NCBI GenBank assembly: GCA_021788645.1
Contig: JAJYKK010000002.1
Span: forward strand, 1-64,000
Direction: 5' to 3'
DNA: 64,000 nt
From: Pseudomonadota bacterium
Lineage (GTDB): Bacteria > Pseudomonadota > Gammaproteobacteria > Burkholderiales > JAKAFK01
The stretch's first letter is position 1, and every line of letters begins with the position of its first letter. The translations under genes and the position numbers were made by a program. The notes under the pieces are model-generated. The model saw only the letters and a list, made by a program, of their open reading frames with translations, made no database searches and was not told the origin of the DNA. Positions 49,081 to 58,828 of the stretch are shown here, piece by piece.

Positions 49081-50976
49081 ATGCCTCTGATTATCGTAGA
49101 CAGACTTGAACTGGCCTTTGGTCATTGGCCATTGCTCGATGGCGCATCCTTGGTTGTGGGCAAGGGGGAGCGCATCGGCCTGATCGGTCGCAACGGCACG
49201 GGAAAATCGAGTCTGCTGAATATCGTTGCCGGCAAGATTCAGGCCGATGCCGGAAATGTCTGGCGCCAGCCGGGCCTGCGCGTGGCCTACGTGCCCCAGG
49301 AACCTGAATTCAAGCCTGGCGATTCGGTGTTCGAGGCCGTGGCGGAGGGGATCGGAGAGGCCCGGCTGTGGCTCACCGCATACCACGCCTTGGCCCACCG
49401 CGTCGCCCATACGGCCGAGCCGGCAGACCTCGCCGAGCTGGACCGCCTTACCCACGAATTGGAGGCGGCTGACGCCTGGCGTCTCAACAGCCGGGTGGAA
49501 GAGACCCTGGGCCGCCTCGACTTGCCTGCCGACGCCCTTGTCCAGGCCCTCTCCGGGGGCCAAAAGAAACGCGTGGCCCTCGCCCGCGCCTTGGTGGGGG
49601 ACCCGGAAGTCCTGCTCCTCGACGAACCGACCAATCACCTCGATTTCGAGGCGATCGCCTGGCTGGAGGAGCTGCTCAGCACCTTCATGGGCGCACTGCT
49701 GTTCATCACGCATGATCGCCGTTTCCTCGACAACGTCGCCAACCGCATTGTCGAGCTGGACCGTGGCCAGTTGCACGAGTATCAGGGCAATTTCAGCGCC
49801 TACCAGCGGAAGAAGGCGGAACAGCTTGAGGTCGAGGACATTCACAATCGCAAGTTCGATAAGTTCTGGAAGCAGGAAGAAGCCTGGATCCGCAGGGGTG
49901 TCGAGGCGCGCCGCACCCGCAACGAAGGACGGGTACGGCGTCTCGAAGCCCTGCGTCAGCAGCGCGCCGCCCGCCTGGCACAGGTGGGACAAGTGGGCTT
50001 CGCACTCGATGCCGGCGAGCGCTCCGGCAAATTGGTTGCCGAGTTGGACGCAGTAAGCCATGGATTCGGGGGGCGCAGTCTGATCAAGGACCTCTCCTTG
50101 ACCGTTATGCGGGGCGACAAGCTTGGACTCATCGGGCCGAACGGCTGTGGGAAGACCACGCTTATCCGCATCATCCTCGGTGAACTCAAAGCCGATGCCG
50201 GCCGTGTCCGTCAGGGCACTCAGTTGGAGGTGGCCTACTTCGACCAGTTCCGCAATCAACTCGACGGCGAGAAGACCTTGATCGACACCATCTCACCCGG
50301 CGCCGACTATATCGAGATTGCAGGCCAAAGAAAGCACGTCATCAGCTATCTCGAGGATTTCCTGTTTCCGCCGGAACGCGCGAGGGCGAAGGTTTCCGCC
50401 TTGTCGGGCGGCGAGCGCAACCGTTTGCTTCTAGCGCGTCTCTTTGCGCGGCCGGCGAATCTGCTGGTTCTGGACGAACCCACCAATGACCTCGACATCG
50501 ACACGCTTGAGCTGCTGGAACAGTTGCTGCAGGACTATCCGGGCACGGTCATCCTCGTGTCGCACGACCGCGCCTTCCTTGACCATGTCGTCACACAATC
50601 CTTGTGCTATGGCGGCGAGGGTCACTGGGTCGACATCGCGGGCGGCTACGCCGACTGGCTCGCGTATCGCGCCCGCCAGCCCGCGACCGGCAAAACCAAG
50701 ACCGACAAACCGAAAGAAGCCCCAGCCCCGGTCGCAAGGCCGAACAAGAGCAAGCTGTCCTATAAGGACAGTCGCGAACTGGACGCCATCCCGGCGCGCA
50801 TCGAGGCCCTGGAACTGGAGCAAGCCGGGCTCAACGAACGCCTTGCCGACCCTTCGCTCTATCGCGAGGCGCCGGAGCACGTAGCCGGCCTGAAGGATCG
50901 GCTCGATGCGATCGAGGGGGAACTCCTGGCATTATTGGAACGGTGGGAAGCGCTCGAGGCGTTGCGTGCCCCATGA
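49081..50976 (+). CDS. uup: ABC-F family ATPase (Uup-like)
   Basis: Two ABC modules: IGLIGRNGTGKSSLLNI / LSGGQKKRVALARAL / LLLDEPTNHLD and LGLIGPNGCGKTTLIRI / LSGGERNRLLLARLF / LVLDEPTNDLD; C-terminal coiled coil. Confidence 0.95.
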   Translation: MPLIIVDRLELAFGHWPLLDGASLVVGKGERIGLIGRNGTGKSSLLNIVAGKIQADAGNVWRQPGLRVAYVPQEPEFKPGDSVFEAVAEGIGEARLWLTAYHALAHRVAHTAEPADLAELDRLTHELEAADAWRLNSRVEETLGRLDLPADALVQALSGGQKKRVALARALVGDPEVLLLDEPTNHLDFEAIAWLEELLSTFMGALLFITHDRRFLDNVANRIVELDRGQLHEYQGNFSAYQRKKAEQLEVEDIHNRKFDKFWKQEEAWIRRGVEARRTRNEGRVRRLEALRQQRAARLAQVGQVGFALDAGERSGKLVAELDAVSHGFGGRSLIKDLSLTVMRGDKLGLIGPNGCGKTTLIRIILGELKADAGRVRQGTQLEVAYFDQFRNQLDGEKTLIDTISPGADYIEIAGQRKHVISYLEDFLFPPERARAKVSALSGGERNRLLLARLFARPANLLVLDEPTNDLDIDTLELLEQLLQDYPGTVILVSHDRAFLDHVVTQSLCYGGEGHWVDIAGGYADWLAYRARQPATGKTKTDKPKEAPAPVARPNKSKLSYKDSRELDAIPARIEALELEQAGLNERLADPSLYREAPEHVAGLKDRLDAIEGELLALLERWEALEALRAP

Positions 50977-51081
50977 ACCGGCGCGATCCTGGCGCACGCG
51001 GAGCGCCGATCCCGCACGGGATGCGCCTCGCCTCACCCCGGGGAAGGGCCGCGAACTCAGGCCGCCGCGAAAGGATTGCGC

Positions 51082-51110
51082 TTGTCAGGCACCGCCGGCA
51101 CGTCTATAAA
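51082..51110 (+). promoter_or_regulatory. Sigma70-like promoter TTGTCA-N17-TATAAA
   Basis: TTGTCA 51082-51087, TATAAA 51105-51110, upstream of the DUF1540-like gene. Confidence 0.5.
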
Positions 51111-51332
51111 AATAGGGTAACCGAGCAGTGAATGGATGGTGCGCCAACGCAATCATCCCGACCCGCGATCCCATCCGAACACCGAAAAGCCGCCGGACAC
51201 AAGACAAACGAGGGCTGCTCGGAGCACTCGCCCGCGTCCTCGGCTCGGGACGAAGGCCGCCAAAGCATTTGGCATCGAGGTCGATAAGCGTGCGCAAGCA
51301 CTTTTATTCACTCTTTTCAGAGGCCCAAAATC

Positions 51333-51632
51333 ATGCAACATTTGTCTATCGACATGCCCATCGTCGGCTTATGCGACGCCACAGAATGCGCTTACAACGC
51401 AGACACCAAGTGTCATGCACGCGCCATCACCGTGGGCGACAGCCTCCGTGCGGGCTGCGACACCTTCTGTTCCAGCACGGACCACACCAAGGCCGCCCAG
51501 CGAATTGCCGGGGTGGGGGCCTGCAAGGCGCGCGATTGCAAATACAACGAGGATTTCGAGTGCGTCACGGACCAGATTCGCGTGGGCCATTCGGCGTCGG
51601 CAGTCAACTGTCTCACCTACGCGCGCCGATAG
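51333..51632 (+). CDS. Small Cys-rich protein with two DUF1540-like repeats
   Basis: GLCDATECAYNADTKCHARAITVGDSLRAGCDTF and GACKARDCKYNEDFECVTDQIRVGHSASAVNCLTY. Confidence 0.85.
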   Translation: MQHLSIDMPIVGLCDATECAYNADTKCHARAITVGDSLRAGCDTFCSSTDHTKAAQRIAGVGACKARDCKYNEDFECVTDQIRVGHSASAVNCLTYARR

Positions 51633-51671
51633 CGCGTATCGCCCGGGGCATCGCGGGAGCACCGATGCCCT

Positions 51672-53399
51672 TCACCCTAGAGTGGCCGCGAGCAATGGCC
51701 GCAGCGCCTTGAGGGATCGGGTGTTGAGGACATCCCCCTTTTCCAGCCATCCCCGCCGCGCTTGACCGACGCCATAGCGCAGGTTGGCGAAATCGAGGGT
51801 GCTGTGGGCGTCGGAGTTGATGGACACCAGCACGCCTTCCGCTTTCGCCATCTGACAATACACATCGTTCAGATCCAGCCGCTCCGGCTGGGCATCAAGT
51901 TCGAGGAAGCAGCCGCGCCGCCTCGCTTCGCGGATAATCGTCGGCATGTCGACCTCATAGGCCTCACGTTCGCCGAGCAGGCGCCCCGACGGATGGGCGA
52001 GAATGCTGAAATAGGGGTGATTCATCGCGCGCAGGATGCGTGCCGTCTGTCGCTCGGGAGAAAGCGAGAACTGGCTATGGACCGCGCCAACGACCAGATC
52101 CAGCCGGCCGAGCACCTCGTCGGGCAAGTCAAGGCTGCCGTCTTCCAGGATATCCACTTCGATGCCCTTCAGCAGCGTCAGGCCGTCCAGCTGCTCGTTC
52201 AGGCGATCCATGCGCTCGATATGCGCACCCAAAGCGGCGGCATCGAGCCCCTTGGCCACCGTCAGCCGCCGCGAGTGCTCGGTGATGGCAAGGTATTCGA
52301 GGCCCGCCTCCCATGCCGCCTGAGCCATTTCCGCCAGCGAATTGCGGCCGTCACTGGCCACCGTGTGGGCATGGAGATCGCCCCGAAGGTCCGCCCGTTC
52401 GATGAGGTGCGGCAGGCGCCCCGCGCGTGCCGCCTCGATCTCGCCGCGATCTTCCCGCAATTCGGGGGGAATGAAGGGCAGGCCGACGCTGGCGTACACC
52501 GACGCTTCGGTTGCGCCGGCAATGCGCTCGGCACCCCGGAACACGCCGTATTCATTGACCTTGAGTCCCCGCGCCTGGGCCAAGCGCCGCACGGCGATAT
52601 TGTGCGCCTTCGATCCCGTGAAGTAGTGCAGGGCCGCCCCGTAGCTGTCCTGGGCGACGACCCGAAGGTCGATCTGCATGCCGTTGCGCAACACGACGCT
52701 GGAGCGCGTGGGCCCGCTTGACCGAACCGCCGCGACCTCGTCGTAGTCCCCCAGGGCCGCCATGACGCGCCCGGCATCCTGCGCGGTGACGAGGACATCC
52801 AGGTCGCCCACGGTCTCCCGCATGCGACGGAAGCTGCCCGCCACCACAACCTGCCCGGCGCCGGGGATCTTCTTGAGATAGACGACCAGCGCTTCGACAT
52901 ATTGTGCCGCCAGCGAAAGCTTGAACCGCCCGGTGCTGCTCATCGCCGTCTCGGCGGCGTCCCGGATGCTGCGCTCGCTCTTCTCCCCGAACCCGGGCAG
53001 CCGCCGGATGCGCCCGTCCCTGGCGGCCTCCGACAATTGCCCCAGCGTGTCGACGTGCAACGCCTCGTGCAGCATCTTGACGCGCTTCGGCCCTAGGCCG
53101 GGCACCTTGAGGAGCGTGGCCACCGTGGCCGGCAGCTGCGCGCGAAGCGAGGCCAAGAGTTCGCTCTTCCCGGTTGTCGCGAACTCATGGATTTTGGCGG
53201 CCAAATCAGCGCCGATGCCGGGCCATTTGGGCAACGCCTCGCCGCTTTCCAGGCGTGACCGGATGTCGTGCCCAGACGCCCCGACCGTTCGCGCGGCATT
53301 CCGATAGGCCCGGACACGGAAAGGGCTGGCGCCTTGAATCTCGAGCAGGTCCGCGATTTCTTCGAAGGCGGCCGCGATATCGGCGTTGTGGACCGGCAT
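51672..53399 (-). CDS. polX: DNA polymerase X family with PHP domain (PolX)
   Basis: MPVHNADIAAAFEEIADLLEIQGASPFRVRAYRNAARTV; KVPGLGPKRVKMLHEAL; VVAGSFRRMRETVGDLDVLV; PHP DLHAHTVASDGRNSLAEM, ITEHSRR, LELDAQPERLDL, SINSDAHST. Confidence 0.94.
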   Translation of the reverse strand: MPVHNADIAAAFEEIADLLEIQGASPFRVRAYRNAARTVGASGHDIRSRLESGEALPKWPGIGADLAAKIHEFATTGKSELLASLRAQLPATVATLLKVPGLGPKRVKMLHEALHVDTLGQLSEAARDGRIRRLPGFGEKSERSIRDAAETAMSSTGRFKLSLAAQYVEALVVYLKKIPGAGQVVVAGSFRRMRETVGDLDVLVTAQDAGRVMAALGDYDEVAAVRSSGPTRSSVVLRNGMQIDLRVVAQDSYGAALHYFTGSKAHNIAVRRLAQARGLKVNEYGVFRGAERIAGATEASVYASVGLPFIPPELREDRGEIEAARAGRLPHLIERADLRGDLHAHTVASDGRNSLAEMAQAAWEAGLEYLAITEHSRRLTVAKGLDAAALGAHIERMDRLNEQLDGLTLLKGIEVDILEDGSLDLPDEVLGRLDLVVGAVHSQFSLSPERQTARILRAMNHPYFSILAHPSGRLLGEREAYEVDMPTIIREARRRGCFLELDAQPERLDLNDVYCQMAKAEGVLVSINSDAHSTLDFANLRYGVGQARRGWLEKGDVLNTRSLKALRPLLAATLG

Positions 53400-53410
53400 G
53401 ACCGGACGCC

Positions 53411-53809
53411 TCACATGCTCGGCCGCGATTCCCCGGCGTAAGTCTTCTCGTACTTGTCCTGGCAACGGACGCAGCGACGCGCGCTGGGGTAGACCCGCAG
53501 GCGCTCAAATTCGATGTCACCGCCGCAATCGCTGCATTCGCCGAATGTTCCGGCCTTGAGGCGGTCATGGGCGGCTTCGATCGCCCGAATCTCGTGCATC
53601 TGCCGGTCGACGACCGCCGCATTGAGGTCGGCCAGCGCATCCGCCACCGATTCGTCGCCGACATCCGGCGGCCCGCCCGCCAAGAGGTCCACATAATGTT
53701 GCTCGCCCGCGCCCTCCAACTCGTCGCGCACTTCCTCAAGCAAGGACCGGTAGCGGTCATTCAGAACACGCTCAATCTGCTCAATCTGCTGCTGGGTGAA
53801 TCGCGTCAT
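53411..53809 (-). CDS. DksA/TraR-family zinc-finger protein
   Basis: GTFGECSDCGGDIEFERLRVYPSARRCVRCQDKYEKTY (CxxC-X17-CxxC). Confidence 0.92.
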   Translation of the reverse strand: MTRFTQQQIEQIERVLNDRYRSLLEEVRDELEGAGEQHYVDLLAGGPPDVGDESVADALADLNAAVVDRQMHEIRAIEAAHDRLKAGTFGECSDCGGDIEFERLRVYPSARRCVRCQDKYEKTYAGESRPSM

Positions 53810-53919
53810 GGCCCGCCCCTCGACAAGACCTCATATGGTTCAGTCTAGTCGAAAAGATTCTCCAACACCGCAAGAGGCGAGCGCACGGCAAGACAGACGG
53901 ACGGCCCTGCTTCCCGGCG

Positions 53920-54741
53920 TCAGGAAAGCGCCGGTTCTGGCGAAGACGAGCGGATCACGGGTGATGGGCGGGCGACATGATCCCCCTGCACATAATCGAT
54001 GCGCAGGTGCCGAGCCAGCAGAAGCGTGTCGGCATCCTCGACGCGCTCGGCGACCGTGCGGACGTCAAGGTGACGCGCCAGCGCGACGATGCTCTTCACG
54101 CACGCGAAACAGACGTCGTCATGCACCATGCGTCGGATGAGCTCCCCCTCGATCTTGAGGTAATCGACGGGTAGGTGCCTGAGGGACTGGAAGGATGCAT
54201 CCGCGAACCCAAAGTGCCCAATCGCGAAGCGGAATCCGTGGATGCTGGCGTCGCGCACGAAGGCTTGGAGGCGGCTGAAGGGGGCGAGCGCCTCTCGCCC
54301 CGTGATCTCAAACACGATGCGGCTCGCGCCGATGCGCGCAGCCTGGGCCAGGCGACTCACCCGCGCACAGCCCCCGTCGACGAAGAGCAGGCGCGTGGAC
54401 AGGCTGATGAACAGCAGCCCTTGATAGCGTTGCCGACCCATCTGCGCCAACGCCTGTGCGATCGGCTCGCGCCCCCCGGGGTACGCGGTATCCACGGCCG
54501 CGGCCTCTTCGAGGGCGTCGCCGGCATCAGGGCGTGTAAGCAGGGCATGGATGGGAAAGCCCCCGGAGACGAGTTCGCGAATCGGCTGAAAACAAGGCGC
54601 CAGCCCTCCCCCATCCGGGACATCCTGGGCCTTCACCCTCTCCTCCCCCGCCGAAATGTCGCCGCCATCGCCCCTCCACGCCGCTTCCCCTGGGACACCC
54701 GGGAAGCGCCCATACCCGATCACCGACATTGCCTGCCAGGG
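53920..54741 (-). CDS. Degenerate EAL-domain protein (predicted non-catalytic)
   Basis: CFQPIRELVSGGFPIHALLTR...IVFEITGREALAPF...FAIGHFGFADASFQSLRHLPVDYLKIEGELIRRM...TVAERVEDADTLLLARHLRIDYVQGDHVARP: EAL fold with substituted motifs. Start near 54741 inferred; ORF opens at 55077. Confidence 0.75.
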   Translation of the reverse strand, partial: PWQAMSVIGYGRFPGVPGEAAWRGDGGDISAGEERVKAQDVPDGGGLAPCFQPIRELVSGGFPIHALLTRPDAGDALEEAAAVDTAYPGGREPIAQALAQMGRQRYQGLLFISLSTRLLFVDGGCARVSRLAQAARIGASRIVFEITGREALAPFSRLQAFVRDASIHGFRFAIGHFGFADASFQSLRHLPVDYLKIEGELIRRMVHDDVCFACVKSIVALARHLDVRTVAERVEDADTLLLARHLRIDYVQGDHVARPSPVIRSSSPEPALS

Positions 54742-55106
54742 CATGAGGCGTCCCGTGCCCCTCCCATGCGCACGCCGCACGATGCCCCATGCCGCGTGCG
54801 TATTTTGGGCGAGCCCGTGCCATAGGTCAAGCGACTTCGGCGTATTACGCGTTTTTGTTGTATCATAATCAAGCGATTCTCGGGCCTGCGCGGGCCACCG
54901 GTAGCCGCCGCCCAAGGGGGCCGCATGAGCCGCACAAATCGCTTGTAACGTCCTATTCACCATGGAATAATTGCAGGACACCATGGCTCGTGGGCACGCA
55001 GCCCGCGGACCCTGCGACCCCTTGCCGTGCGGCGACCGCAGGCTGCCTGACGAAGCATAAAGAACGATCAGGATCACTCTCTCGACTTCAGGAGCGGGGC
55101 GACAGA

Positions 55107-55655
55107 ATGTCCGAAAAACCGTACCTCACACCCAATGAAGCGGCCGCGATGCTGATGATCGCACCGGCCACGCTGCGCGTATGGGCCGACAAGGGACTCA
55201 TCAAGGCCCGGGTCACCGCGGGCGGCCACCGCCGCTTCCAGCGCAGCGAGCTGGAACGATTCCTGCGCGACCAAAGCTACGCCCAGCGCATCCTGATCGT
55301 GGACGATGATCCGGCGCTCACCCGCTACCTCGTCCTCCTCCTGTCGGGCTATGATGCGGTCACGACCGCAGTCGCGCATGACGGCTTCGACGCCGGCCTC
55401 CTGGTGCAGACCTTCCGCCCCCACGTGATCCTGCTCGACCTCATGATGCCCGGACTCGACGGCTTCCAAGTCTGCGAGAAGATCAAGGCGGAGCCCCATA
55501 GCCGCAACACCCGGATCATCGCCATGACCGGCTACTGCTCGCCGGAAAATCAGGAGCGGATCCTCGCCGCCGGCGCTGAAACCTGCCTTCCCAAGCCGCT
55601 CGACGAGGCCGACCTGCTCACGCGGCTGGGCTTGGATGCGCGGAAGGAGCGCTAG
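55107..55655 (+). CDS. MerR/excisionase-like HTH fused to a receiver domain
   Basis: YLTPNEAAAMLMIAPATLRVWADKGLIKARVTAGGHRRFQRSELERFL then RILIVDDDPALTRYLVLLL...HVILLDLMMPGLDGFQVC...MTGYCSP...CLPKPLDE. Confidence 0.88.
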   Translation: MSEKPYLTPNEAAAMLMIAPATLRVWADKGLIKARVTAGGHRRFQRSELERFLRDQSYAQRILIVDDDPALTRYLVLLLSGYDAVTTAVAHDGFDAGLLVQTFRPHVILLDLMMPGLDGFQVCEKIKAEPHSRNTRIIAMTGYCSPENQERILAAGAETCLPKPLDEADLLTRLGLDARKER

Positions 55656-55746
55656 TGCGGCGCGGGCGCAAGCCGTTGCCCGGCGGCGCGCCCGACGGGC
55701 CTGCTTCGCCCCGCCGCGCGCGCCAAGCCGGTAGGATCGTGGTCCG

Positions 55747-56826
55747 ATGACGCTCGGCACCCTCCCCTACCGCATTCTCGTCGTCGACGACGAGCCCGCG
55801 CAACGGCGCTTGGCGGGCGCCACCTTGCAAGCGCCCAAATACGTGCTCAGCGAGGCGGCCGACGGACAGCAGGGGCTCGGCCTGCTCCAGGAGACCGATT
55901 TCGATTGCATCTTGCTGGACCGGCGGATGCCCGGCATGGACGGTCCGATGTTCTTGCGCCGCCTGCGCAGCCAGGCAGGCGAAGCCTTGCGTCCCGTCAT
56001 CATGATCACGGGCTATGGGGATGGCGCCGACGCCATCTCGGAAGCCTTGCAGCTGGGGGCGACCGACTTCCTGCCCAAGCCCTACGACCCCGTCGAACTC
56101 ATCGCGCGCGTCGATGCCGCCGTCGAGCGCAAGCGGCTGACCGATCAGCTCGAGGACGCGGAGTCGATTCTTTTTGCCCAGGCGCGTCTGGCCGAAGCCC
56201 GCGACCACTGCACGGGCAACCATGTCGCCCGCGTCGCCCATGGGGCCCTGGTCTTTGGCCGGGCGCTGGGCCTGCCCGCCGATGAATTGGCCCACTTGCG
56301 CCGCGGCGCCGTCTTGCACGACATCGGCAAGCTGGGGATTCCCGACGCCATCTTGCTGAAGCCGGGCCGCCTCACGCCTGACGAGTTCAAGATCATGCAG
56401 CGCCATACCGCCATCGGCGCGCGCCTGGTCAGCGGCATGCGCCGCATGCACCAGGCGGCAGAGATCATCTTGCATCATCATGAGCGCTGGGACGGCGGCG
56501 GCTACCCGCACGGACTCTCGGGCGAAGCCATTCCCTTGCTCGCCCGCGTCTTCCAGCTGGTCGACATCTACGACGCGCTACGCTTCGAGCGTCCTTACAA
56601 GGCGGCGATGGCCTTGGGGGCCGTCGTCGAAGAAATTCGCCAGGAAGCGGCGCTGGGCTGGCGTGATCCCCGGCTCGCCCGCGAGTTTCTGGCGTTCCTC
56701 ACGCACCGCCCGCACGACCTTCAGCCCGATCCCGCGCAGGCGGAGGATCTCGGCCTCGCCATCTTCCAGGACATTGCGCGTTCCGGGACTCTGGCCTGGA
56801 CCGAGAGCGGCAAAGGAGGGGCATGA
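55747..56826 (+). CDS. Response regulator with HD-GYP domain
   Basis: YRILVVDDEPAQRRLAGATL...[43 protein letters not shown]. Confidence 0.93.
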   Translation: MTLGTLPYRILVVDDEPAQRRLAGATLQAPKYVLSEAADGQQGLGLLQETDFDCILLDRRMPGMDGPMFLRRLRSQAGEALRPVIMITGYGDGADAISEALQLGATDFLPKPYDPVELIARVDAAVERKRLTDQLEDAESILFAQARLAEARDHCTGNHVARVAHGALVFGRALGLPADELAHLRRGAVLHDIGKLGIPDAILLKPGRLTPDEFKIMQRHTAIGARLVSGMRRMHQAAEIILHHHERWDGGGYPHGLSGEAIPLLARVFQLVDIYDALRFERPYKAAMALGAVVEEIRQEAALGWRDPRLAREFLAFLTHRPHDLQPDPAQAEDLGLAIFQDIARSGTLAWTESGKGGA

Positions 56827-58817
56827 TCCGGGCGATCCGCACGGTTCGCATGCGAGTCCTGCTCCTGATGCTCGTGGCGGCCGCTCCCGCATGGGGCGCG
56901 CTGGCCTGGTTCGCGAGGACCGGCTCAGGCGGGGCGAGCGCGGACCTCCTGGCAGGCGCCGCCCTGATCACCCTCGGGATCCTCGCCGCCGTCTGGGCTC
57001 GCGGGGCGACTTTCCTTCTCGGCTCCATCGAGCCCGTGGTGGCAACCGTGCGCCGCATGGCGCACGGCGACCTGTCGGCGCGCAGCGCCATGGAACAGCG
57101 CCACCAGGACGAAATCGGCAAGCTCGCCTCCGAGGTCGATCGCATGGCCGAGGCACTGTCGCTGCGCGACCAGGCGCTCACCGAGACCCGCGATCGGGCG
57201 CAGGCCTATCTCGACATCGTCGGCGTCATGGTGCTCGCGCTCAACACCAAGGGCAATGTCGCGCTCGCGAACCGCAAGACCTGCGAAGTGCTCGACTGCA
57301 CGCCGGAAGCCTTCGCCTCGGCCGTCAACTGGTTCGACAACTGGGTGCCCGAAGACAGTCGCGCCGCCGCGCGAGACATGTTTGCGCACATCCTGGCAGG
57401 GCACGACCCGGCCGGCACCACCCACCAGGGCATGGTGCTCACCGCCCGCCACGAGCGGCGCCTGATCGCCTGGCACAACACGGCCCTTAAGGATTCACGG
57501 GGCCAGATCATCGGCATGCTTTCGGCCGGCGACGACATCACCGAACGGGTCAAGGTGCAGGCCGAGAAGGAACGCCTCCAGGCCCAACTGCAGCAGGCGC
57601 AAAAAATGGAGGCCCTGGGGCAGCTGACGGGCGGCATCGCCCACGACTTCAACAACATTCTGGCAAGCGTACTGGGCTTTGCGAAGCTTGCCCTGCGCCG
57701 CCATACGCCCGACCCCGAGGGCCCGCTCGCCAGCTACCTGAACGAAATCATCGCCGCGGGTGAGCGCGCGCGCGATCTGGTGGCCAAGATGCTGGCCTTC
57801 GGCCGTCTCCGGCCCAAGGCCTCGCCCTCCCTGATCGATCCCGGCCCGGTGGTGCTCGAGGCGGCACAGATGCTCGGGGCCACCATCCCGTCCACCATCC
57901 GCATCCATACCAATGTTTCGGAGCGCCTGCCGAAAGTCCCGTGCGATCCGGTCGCCTTGCAGCAGATCCTGATGAATCTCGTCATCAATGCACGCGATGC
58001 GGTGGGCGGCAAGGGTCAAATTCTCCTGGGGCTGCGCCAGCGGCATGCCGAGCGGCTCATTTGCACGGCCTGCCTGAAACCGTTTTCGGGCCCGCTGGTC
58101 GAACTGACCGTCGCCGACGACGGCACCGGCATCGCCCCCGACGTGCTGCCGCGCATCTTCGATCCGTTCTTCACCACCAAGGCGGTGGGCCAAGGCAGCG
58201 GCATGGGGCTCTCCATGGTCCACGGCCTCGTTCATCAGGCCGGCGGGCATTTCGTCATCGAAAGCCAGCCCGCCATCGGCACAATCTTCCGCGTCTACCT
58301 GCCCAGGGCCACGGAACCTGCCACCGACGAAGGCGCGCCGCCCGCGCCCGGGGGCGAGCCTGCGGCGCCCCGTCCGGAGACGCCGCAAGGCGCACGGGAA
58401 GGCCGCTCCGGGCATGTTCTGCTGGTGGATGACGACCCGGGCGTCCTGCGTTTGCAGGAAAGCATTTTCAAGGCAGCCCACTGGCAGGTCACCTGCTGCA
58501 ACAACCCGGTACAGGCGTTGCGCGCCTTCCAGGCTACTCCCGACGCATTCGACGCCGTCATCAGCGACCAGATCATGCCCGATTTGACGGGCACCGACAT
58601 GATCCGCGCCATGCTGGCGCTTCGCCCGAGCTTACATGCGATACTCTGCACGGGCCACAGCGGGGGCATCGATGCCGCCCTCGCCGGCGCCATGGGCATC
58701 CGCCACTTTTTTCTCAAGCCGGTCGAGCCCGACGCACTGCTTGCGGCGCTCGCGCTGCCGGACGCGGGTCCAGGAGCGGCGCCTCCGCTCACCGATCCCG
58801 CACCCTTTCAAGCATAG
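56823..58817 (+). CDS. HAMP-PAS hybrid sensor histidine kinase with C-terminal receiver
   Basis: LTGGIAHDFNNILASVLGFAKLAL; NLVINARDAVGGKGQ; DDGTGIAPDVLPRIFDPFFTTKAVGQGSGMGLSMVHGLVHQAGG; REC HVLLVDDDPGVLRLQESIF...DAVISDQIMPDLTG. Confidence 0.93.
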   Translation: MIRAIRTVRMRVLLLMLVAAAPAWGALAWFARTGSGGASADLLAGAALITLGILAAVWARGATFLLGSIEPVVATVRRMAHGDLSARSAMEQRHQDEIGKLASEVDRMAEALSLRDQALTETRDRAQAYLDIVGVMVLALNTKGNVALANRKTCEVLDCTPEAFASAVNWFDNWVPEDSRAAARDMFAHILAGHDPAGTTHQGMVLTARHERRLIAWHNTALKDSRGQIIGMLSAGDDITERVKVQAEKERLQAQLQQAQKMEALGQLTGGIAHDFNNILASVLGFAKLALRRHTPDPEGPLASYLNEIIAAGERARDLVAKMLAFGRLRPKASPSLIDPGPVVLEAAQMLGATIPSTIRIHTNVSERLPKVPCDPVALQQILMNLVINARDAVGGKGQILLGLRQRHAERLICTACLKPFSGPLVELTVADDGTGIAPDVLPRIFDPFFTTKAVGQGSGMGLSMVHGLVHQAGGHFVIESQPAIGTIFRVYLPRATEPATDEGAPPAPGGEPAAPRPETPQGAREGRSGHVLLVDDDPGVLRLQESIFKAAHWQVTCCNNPVQALRAFQATPDAFDAVISDQIMPDLTGTDMIRAMLALRPSLHAILCTGHSGGIDAALAGAMGIRHFFLKPVEPDALLAALALPDAGPGAAPPLTDPAPFQA

Positions 58818-58828
58818 CGACCCCCCAC

